NCBI RefSeq assembly: GCF_023953965.1
Contig: NZ_JAMLIX010000001.1
Location: 558,001-622,000, forward strand
DNA length: 64,000 nt
Reading direction: 5' to 3'
DNA from: Bosea sp. (in: a-proteobacteria)
GTDB taxonomy: Bacteria; Pseudomonadota; Alphaproteobacteria; Rhizobiales; Beijerinckiaceae
Below the pieces are notes generated by a model that did not search any database, was not told the origin of the DNA, and was given only the letters and a program-made list of their open reading frames with translations. A program made the translations under genes and the position numbers. Each line of letters starts with the position of its first letter. Position 1 is the stretch's first letter. Below are positions 59,594 to 64,000 of this stretch, piece after piece.

Positions 59594-60402
59594 TCGAGGG
59601 CGAATCCCGCGGCTTCCGCAGACTGCATACCGGCTACCTGATCTTCGTCCTCGGGCTTCTGCTGCTGCCGCTGCTGGCGCTCCTGCCGATGTCGTTCAGC
59701 CCGACGGCGACCGTCGTCGCGTGGCCCGCGCCATGGTCGGCGCGCTGGTACGACGCCGTCGCCTCCTCGCCGGAATGGCGCCGGGCCCTGGGCTGGAGCC
59801 TGCTGACGGCGACCTTCGCGAGCGCGATCGCGACGACCACGGGCTATTTCGGGGCCGCCGCGATCGTCAGGGCGGGCGCGCGCGGCAGCGCCGCCCTCCA
59901 GATGCTGCTGCTGTCGCCGATGATGGTTCCGCAGGTCGTGGTCGCGCTCGCGACCTATGTGCTCGCGACCTCGCTCGGCCTGCACGGCCACTGGCTGATC
60001 CTGGCCGTCGGCCAGTCCCTGCTCGGCTTGCCCGTGGCCGCGATGATCATCGCGGCGAGCCTTCGCGGCATCCACGAGAGCGTCATCCGCGCCGGCATCA
60101 GCCTCGGCGGCTCCCGCGCGCAGGTGTTCTGGCGGATCGTCTTCCCGATGTCCCTGCACGCGATCCTGTCGGCGGCGGCCCTCACCTTCCTGATCGCCTT
60201 CGACGAGCTCCTGATCGCCGTCTTCCTCGCCACGCCCAGCCTGCAGACGCTCCCGGTCCGCATCTACGAATCCGTCCACTACGAGCTCACCCCCGCCGTC
60301 GCGGTGATCAGCGTGCTCTTGACCGCGCTGCTATGCGCCGGTGTGGTGCTCAACCAGATCGTCCAATGGACGGCGGCGCGCCTCAAGGGGGGCGCACGCT
60401 AG
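59590..60402 (+). CDS. ABC permease, PotC-like
   Basis: The 270-residue permease has six membrane segments and the EAA loop RAGISLGGSRAQVFWRIVFP, with the conserved FAFDEL-like block read here as FLIAFDELLIAVFL. It pairs with the upstream permease. ATG 59590 overlaps that gene by 4 nt; a long open frame upstream is a shadow. The pxpA gene follows after 25 bp. Confidence 0.92.
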   Translation: MIEGESRGFRRLHTGYLIFVLGLLLLPLLALLPMSFSPTATVVAWPAPWSARWYDAVASSPEWRRALGWSLLTATFASAIATTTGYFGAAAIVRAGARGSAALQMLLLSPMMVPQVVVALATYVLATSLGLHGHWLILAVGQSLLGLPVAAMIIAASLRGIHESVIRAGISLGGSRAQVFWRIVFPMSLHAILSAAALTFLIAFDELLIAVFLATPSLQTLPVRIYESVHYELTPAVAVISVLLTALLCAGVVLNQIVQWTAARLKGGAR

Positions 60403-60427
60403 AGGGCGAGCGCGAGGGCAAACCGGA

Positions 60428-61186
60428 ATGAAGATCGATCTCAACGCGGATGTCGGCGAAAGCTTCGGTGCCTGGACGATGGGCGACGACGGCGCCATGT
60501 TCGACATCGTCACGACCGCGAACGTCGCCTGCGGCTTCCATGCCGGCGATCCGGAGGTGATGCGCCGCACCGCCGCGCTCGCGCGCAGCAAGGGCGTCGC
60601 GGTCGGGGCGCATCCCGGCTTCCACGATCTCCTGAACTTCGGCCGGCGGCGGATCTGTGGGATCACGCCGCGCGAGATCGAGAACCTCGTCGCCTACCAG
60701 GTCGGCGCCTTCGCCGCGATGGCGGAGCTTTCCGGGCACAGGATGACGCATGTGAAGACGCATGGCGCGCTCGGCAACATGTGCAACGACGACGAGGAAC
60801 TCGCGCTCGCGGTCGGCCGCGGCATCAAGGCGGCGGCGCCATCGGCCCTCTTCCTGGTGATGCCGGGGCTGCCCACCGAGAAGGCGGCGCAAAAGCTGGG
60901 GCTCGCCTATTTCCGCGAGATCTATGCGGACCGCAGCTATGACGACAGCTTCAACCTGACGGACCGCTCGCGGCCGGGAGCGGTCATCCACGACCCGCTC
61001 GCGGCCAGGGACCATGTGCTGCGGATGCTCGACGCAGGGGCGCTGATCGCGACGAGCGGCAAGAGGCTGCCGGTCGCGATCGACTCCATCTGCCTCCACG
61101 GCGATAACCCCAACGCGGTCGCCGCGGCCAGAACGCTGCGCGACGCGCTCGAAGCCGCCGGCGTCACGATCGCCGGATTCAAGTAG
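60428..61186 (+). CDS. pxpA: 5-oxoprolinase subunit A (LamB/YcsF family)
   Basis: The 252-residue protein has the LamB/YcsF signature IDLNADVGESFGAW and NVACGFHAGDP, with KTHGALGNM and ICLHGDNPNA blocks. PxpA with PxpB and PxpC hydrolyses 5-oxoproline to glutamate using ATP. ATG 60428 is preceded by AACCGGA. It is followed within 7 bp by pxpB. All signature residues are present. Confidence 0.93.
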   Translation: MKIDLNADVGESFGAWTMGDDGAMFDIVTTANVACGFHAGDPEVMRRTAALARSKGVAVGAHPGFHDLLNFGRRRICGITPREIENLVAYQVGAFAAMAELSGHRMTHVKTHGALGNMCNDDEELALAVGRGIKAAAPSALFLVMPGLPTEKAAQKLGLAYFREIYADRSYDDSFNLTDRSRPGAVIHDPLAARDHVLRMLDAGALIATSGKRLPVAIDSICLHGDNPNAVAAARTLRDALEAAGVTIAGFK

Positions 61187-61192
61187 GTTCCA

Positions 61193-61954
61193 GTGACCCG
61201 GGCAACACCAGCAGAGGCAGGCGAGAAAGCGGCGGCGGCTTCGGAGATCCGGCTGCTGAGCTTCGGCGACACGGCGCTCACCGTGGAATTCGGATCGGTG
61301 ATCGATGCCGGCCTCAACGCCCGCGTGCTCGCGCTCGACGCGGCTCTCGCGAGCGAGGCTCCGCGCGGCGTGCTCGAAACCGTGCCGACCTACCGCTCGC
61401 TGCTCGTGATCTTCGACCCGCTCGTCGTCGATCTCCCCGGCCTCAAGACGCGCATCCGAGCGCTGGCGGCAAGCGACATCGCGGTCAAGCGCAGCGCGCG
61501 GCGCTGGCGCGTGCCGGTCGTGTATGGCGGCGCGTTCGGCATGGACCTGGAAGCGACCGCGGCAGTGCACGGCCTGAGCGCCGAGGAGCTGATCGGGCGG
61601 CATCAGGGCGCGACCTACACGGTCGCCATGATCGGCTTCATGCCCGGCTTCGCCTATCTCAGCGGGCTCGATCCCGCCCTGGCGACGCCGCGGCGTCCCG
61701 AGCCGAGGCAACTCGTCCCGGCGCAATCGGTCTCGATCGGCGGAGCGCAATGCGCGATCTCCAGCGTCGAGGGGCCGAGCGGATGGCACATGCTCGGACG
61801 CACGCCGGTTCGCGGCTTCATGCCGCAAAGAGAGCCCGTCTTCCTGTACGAGCCCGGCGACGCGATTCGATTCGAGCGCATCGCCGCCGATGAATGGCCA
61901 GCGCTCGATCAGCGCGCCGCCGCCGGCGAACCGGTCGCCGTGAGCGAGCCGTGA
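61193..61954 (+). CDS. pxpB: 5-oxoprolinase subunit B (KipI-like)
   Basis: The 253-residue protein has the carboxyltransferase-domain subdomain C/D pattern: LLSFGDTALTVEFG, VPVVYGGAFGMDLEATA, IGFMPGFAYLSGLDPAL and SVEGPSGWHMLGRTPV. With PxpC it activates the oxoproline ring with ATP. The GTG start at 61193 gives a short extra N-terminus of 18 residues before the conserved strand. Its stop overlaps the pxpC start codon. Confidence 0.92.
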   Translation: MTRATPAEAGEKAAAASEIRLLSFGDTALTVEFGSVIDAGLNARVLALDAALASEAPRGVLETVPTYRSLLVIFDPLVVDLPGLKTRIRALAASDIAVKRSARRWRVPVVYGGAFGMDLEATAAVHGLSAEELIGRHQGATYTVAMIGFMPGFAYLSGLDPALATPRRPEPRQLVPAQSVSIGGAQCAISSVEGPSGWHMLGRTPVRGFMPQREPVFLYEPGDAIRFERIAADEWPALDQRAAAGEPVAVSEP

Positions 61955-62958
61955 TGGGCGCGCTTCTGATAACGGCCTGCGGCCCGGCGATCTCGATCCA
62001 GGATCGCGGGCGCCTCGGATTCCAGCGTTTCGGCGTCTCGCCGGCGGGCGCGATCGATCCGCTTTCGCTGGCCGTAGCCAATGTGCTGGTCGGCAACCCA
62101 GCCGATTCCGCCGCGGTCGAGCTGGGGGTGGGCGTCACGCGCTTCGTCGCCGAGGGCAGCCTGCTCATCGCGCTCGCCGGCCCCGATTGCCAGCTCGAGG
62201 TCGAAGGCAGGCGGATCCCCCAGCTGTCGAGCGTCGAGGTCCGCGACGGCGAGACCGTCATCGCCCGCGCCGGCGCCCGCGCCGTCTATGCCTATCTGGC
62301 GGTCCGGGGCGGCGTCGCCGGTCCGCGCGAGATGGGCAGCCGCTCCCAGCACCGCCGCTCCGCCATCGGCGGCCCGGCGCTCGGGCCAGGCTCTGCTGTT
62401 CGGGGCGGCGACGACACGGACGGCACGCCGAAGCGGCTCATCGGCAATCCGTTCGACGACCCAGGGCCGATCCGCATCCTGGCCGGTCCGCAGGACGATT
62501 ATTTCGACCCGTCCATGATCGCCCGGCTCTGTCGCGGCGACTATCGCATCGGCGCCCTGCGCGACCGGATGGGGTTGCAGCTGGACGGGCCGCCCCTGCA
62601 GCACCGCCATGGCTACAACATCGTTTCCGATGGCATCGTCGAGGGCGCGATCCAGGTCCCCGGCAACGGCCGGCCGATCGTGCTGCTCCGGGACCGGCAG
62701 ACGACCGGCGGCTACCCCAAGATCGCGACCATCATCAGCGCCGATATCGGGCGTTTCGCCCAGTTGCCGTCCGGAACCGCCGTCCGGCTGCGCCTCGTCA
62801 CCCTGGACGAGGCGATAGAGGCCGCGCGCGCCATGAAAAGCCTGATCGACGGGCTGGACGGCAAGCTCGCGCCGCTCGAGGCCGGCCTGAGCAGCGAACT
62901 GCTCCTGAGCCTGAACCTGATCGACGGCGTGACCAGCGCCGAAGCTCCGGCGAGCTGA
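61954..62958 (+). CDS. pxpC: 5-oxoprolinase subunit C (KipA-like)
   Basis: The 334-residue protein has the biotin-dependent carboxylase-like domain typical of PxpC: SIQDRGRLGFQRFGVSPAGA, then VLVGNPADSAAVELG and later IVLLRDRQTTGGYPKIATI. It forms a complex with PxpB. ATG 61954 overlaps the pxpB stop; the longer frame upstream is a shadow. The DapA-family gene follows after 98 bp. Confidence 0.92.
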   Translation: MGALLITACGPAISIQDRGRLGFQRFGVSPAGAIDPLSLAVANVLVGNPADSAAVELGVGVTRFVAEGSLLIALAGPDCQLEVEGRRIPQLSSVEVRDGETVIARAGARAVYAYLAVRGGVAGPREMGSRSQHRRSAIGGPALGPGSAVRGGDDTDGTPKRLIGNPFDDPGPIRILAGPQDDYFDPSMIARLCRGDYRIGALRDRMGLQLDGPPLQHRHGYNIVSDGIVEGAIQVPGNGRPIVLLRDRQTTGGYPKIATIISADIGRFAQLPSGTAVRLRLVTLDEAIEAARAMKSLIDGLDGKLAPLEAGLSSELLLSLNLIDGVTSAEAPAS

Positions 62959-63056
62959 CCTTCGGCCCATGACGACGTTTTCACCCGAAGGCCCGGCCAC
63001 GATTTGCGCGCATCCCGCCAAAACCCCATGCAAACCACCCCCAACTGAGGACGATC

Positions 63057-63986
63057 ATGGCTCTGCTCGATGAAACCGCGAAGGGTGTCTACGTCATCGC
63101 GGTGACGCCCTTTACCGAAACCGGGGCGCTCGATCTCGATAGCACCGACCGGATGGTCGATTTCTATCTGGAGAAGGGCGCGACCGGGCTCACGGTCCTC
63201 GGCATGATGGGCGAAGCGCCGAAGCTGACGGCCGATGAATCCCGCATCTTCGTGCGCCGCGTGCTGGCGCGGGTGCAGGGCCGCATCCCGGTCGTCGCCG
63301 GTGTCTCCTCCGCCGGCTTCGCGGCGATGCGCGAGCTCAGCGAGCGCGTGATGGACGACGGCGCCGCCGGCGTGATGGTCGCACCGCCCTCCAATCTGCG
63401 GACCGACGACCAGATCGTCTCCTATTACGCCATGGTCGCCGAGACGCTCGGGCCGAAGACGCCCTTCGTCCTGCAGGATTTCCCGCTCGTCACCCAGGTG
63501 CAGATCACTCCGGCCACGATCCTGAGGATCGTCGCCGCCCATCCCGCTTGCGTCATGCTCAAGCATGAGGACTGGCCGGGCCTCGCCAAGATTTCCGCCC
63601 TGCGCGCGGCGAGCGACCAGGGCAGCCGCCGCATCTCGATCCTCGTCGGCAATGGCGGGCTGTTCCTGCCGGAGGAGATGTCGCGCGGGGCGGACGGCGC
63701 CATGACGGGCTTCGCCTATCCCGAGATGATGGTCGATGTCTGGAAGGCGCATGCCGCCGGCGAGGTCGAGCGGGCGCAGGACCTCTTCGACGCCTATCTG
63801 CCTCTGGCGCGCTACGAGCAGCAGCCGGGGCTGGGCCTTTCCATCCGCAAATACACGCTGGCGAAGCGCGGCGCGATCGCCTCGGCCACCCTGCGCAAGC
63901 CGGGTGGGGCCTTGTCGAAGCTGGACGTCGCCGATATCGAGCGGCTCGTCGCGCGGCAGGAGCGGCGCCTGAAGGAGCTCGGCTGA
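63057..63986 (+). CDS. DapA-family (dihydrodipicolinate synthase-like) lyase
   Basis: The 309-residue TIM-barrel protein has the Schiff-base Lys K169 in VMLKHEDWPG. The DHDPS-like loop reads GMMGEAPKLT where the true enzyme has GTTGE. The catalytic Tyr position reads VLQDFP, so it is unlikely to be DapA itself. Relatives are aldolases or lyases of 2-keto acids and cyclic compounds. As last visible gene of the operon it may act on a breakdown product or on the imported ring. The start ATG has GAGGA 8 bp upstream. Confidence 0.88.
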   Translation: MALLDETAKGVYVIAVTPFTETGALDLDSTDRMVDFYLEKGATGLTVLGMMGEAPKLTADESRIFVRRVLARVQGRIPVVAGVSSAGFAAMRELSERVMDDGAAGVMVAPPSNLRTDDQIVSYYAMVAETLGPKTPFVLQDFPLVTQVQITPATILRIVAAHPACVMLKHEDWPGLAKISALRAASDQGSRRISILVGNGGLFLPEEMSRGADGAMTGFAYPEMMVDVWKAHAAGEVERAQDLFDAYLPLARYEQQPGLGLSIRKYTLAKRGAIASATLRKPGGALSKLDVADIERLVARQERRLKELG

Positions 63987-64000
63987 CGGCTATGGAACCG

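Noticed and set aside
60383..61828. 481-codon minus frame across pxpA and pxpB
   Set aside because: It is antisense to conserved Pxp subunits, with repetitive Arg/His/Glu composition and no domain.

Overview
This high-GC window reads as an alphaproteobacterial chromosome (Hyphomicrobiales or sphingomonad type). The evidence is the Tn4371-like conjugation module with DUF736, DUF2840, DUF2274 and in-gene RepA, plus the style of the right-hand catabolic operon; the genus cannot be fixed from sequence alone. Its centre, roughly 4.31-50.81 kb, is an integrative and conjugative element (ICE). At the left edge sits the 3' part (nts 33-77) of a tRNA-Arg(CCG). At the right edge sits the 5' part (nts 1-44) of the same tRNA. 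The two share a 12-bp core in the anticodon arm, and paired GCTTCCG repeats lie just inside both ends. A P4-type integrase lies next to the left end. An intact tRNA-Arg with the same anticodon lies about 250 bp inside the right end, so the element seems to split its target tRNA and carry a substitute.

Left flank (1-4.27 kb): an AbiJ/HEPN-like abortive-infection gene running off the edge and absent from simple ORF lists, a HigBA-type toxin-antitoxin pair with its palindromic operator, small exported or membrane proteins, and two relics of one lipoprotein family.

ICE left cargo (4.5-17.2 kb): integrase; an arsenic operon (arsR, two unrelated arsenate reductases, acr3, arsH); a five-gene minus-strand defence operon combining an AbiE toxin-antitoxin pair with a Hachiman system (hamA/hamB) and a CoiA-like nuclease; and an SMR efflux gene with its TetR regulator. 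An IS1182 stub and an IS21 element, whose istA and istB are frameshifted, separate the cargo from the backbone.

ICE backbone (20.2-41.2 kb): regulators, repA with three iterons inside the gene, parA plus a ribbon-helix-helix partner, traF, a lytic transglycosylase, a likely oriT, a relaxase, traG and a complete trbBCDEJKLFGI mating-pore operon. Many genes overlap by 4 nt.

ICE right cargo (41.1-50.8 kb): a scrambled region with a LysR regulator, an aldo/keto reductase, duplicated tetR control regions in inverted orientation, a deleted MFS gene, a flavin monooxygenase-like gene, and IS3, ISL3 and IS256 elements, partly nested. Beyond the ICE (50.8-54.3 kb) is a second small accretion, bounded by duplicated tRNA-Arg remnants, holding a large unknown protein.

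Right flank (54.5-64 kb): one co-directional operon with a GntR regulator, a metal-independent M24 hydrolase resembling ectoine hydrolase, a PotABCD-type ABC importer, the PxpABC 5-oxoprolinase and a DapA-family lyase. It probably imports and opens a cyclic amide or related nitrogen compound.
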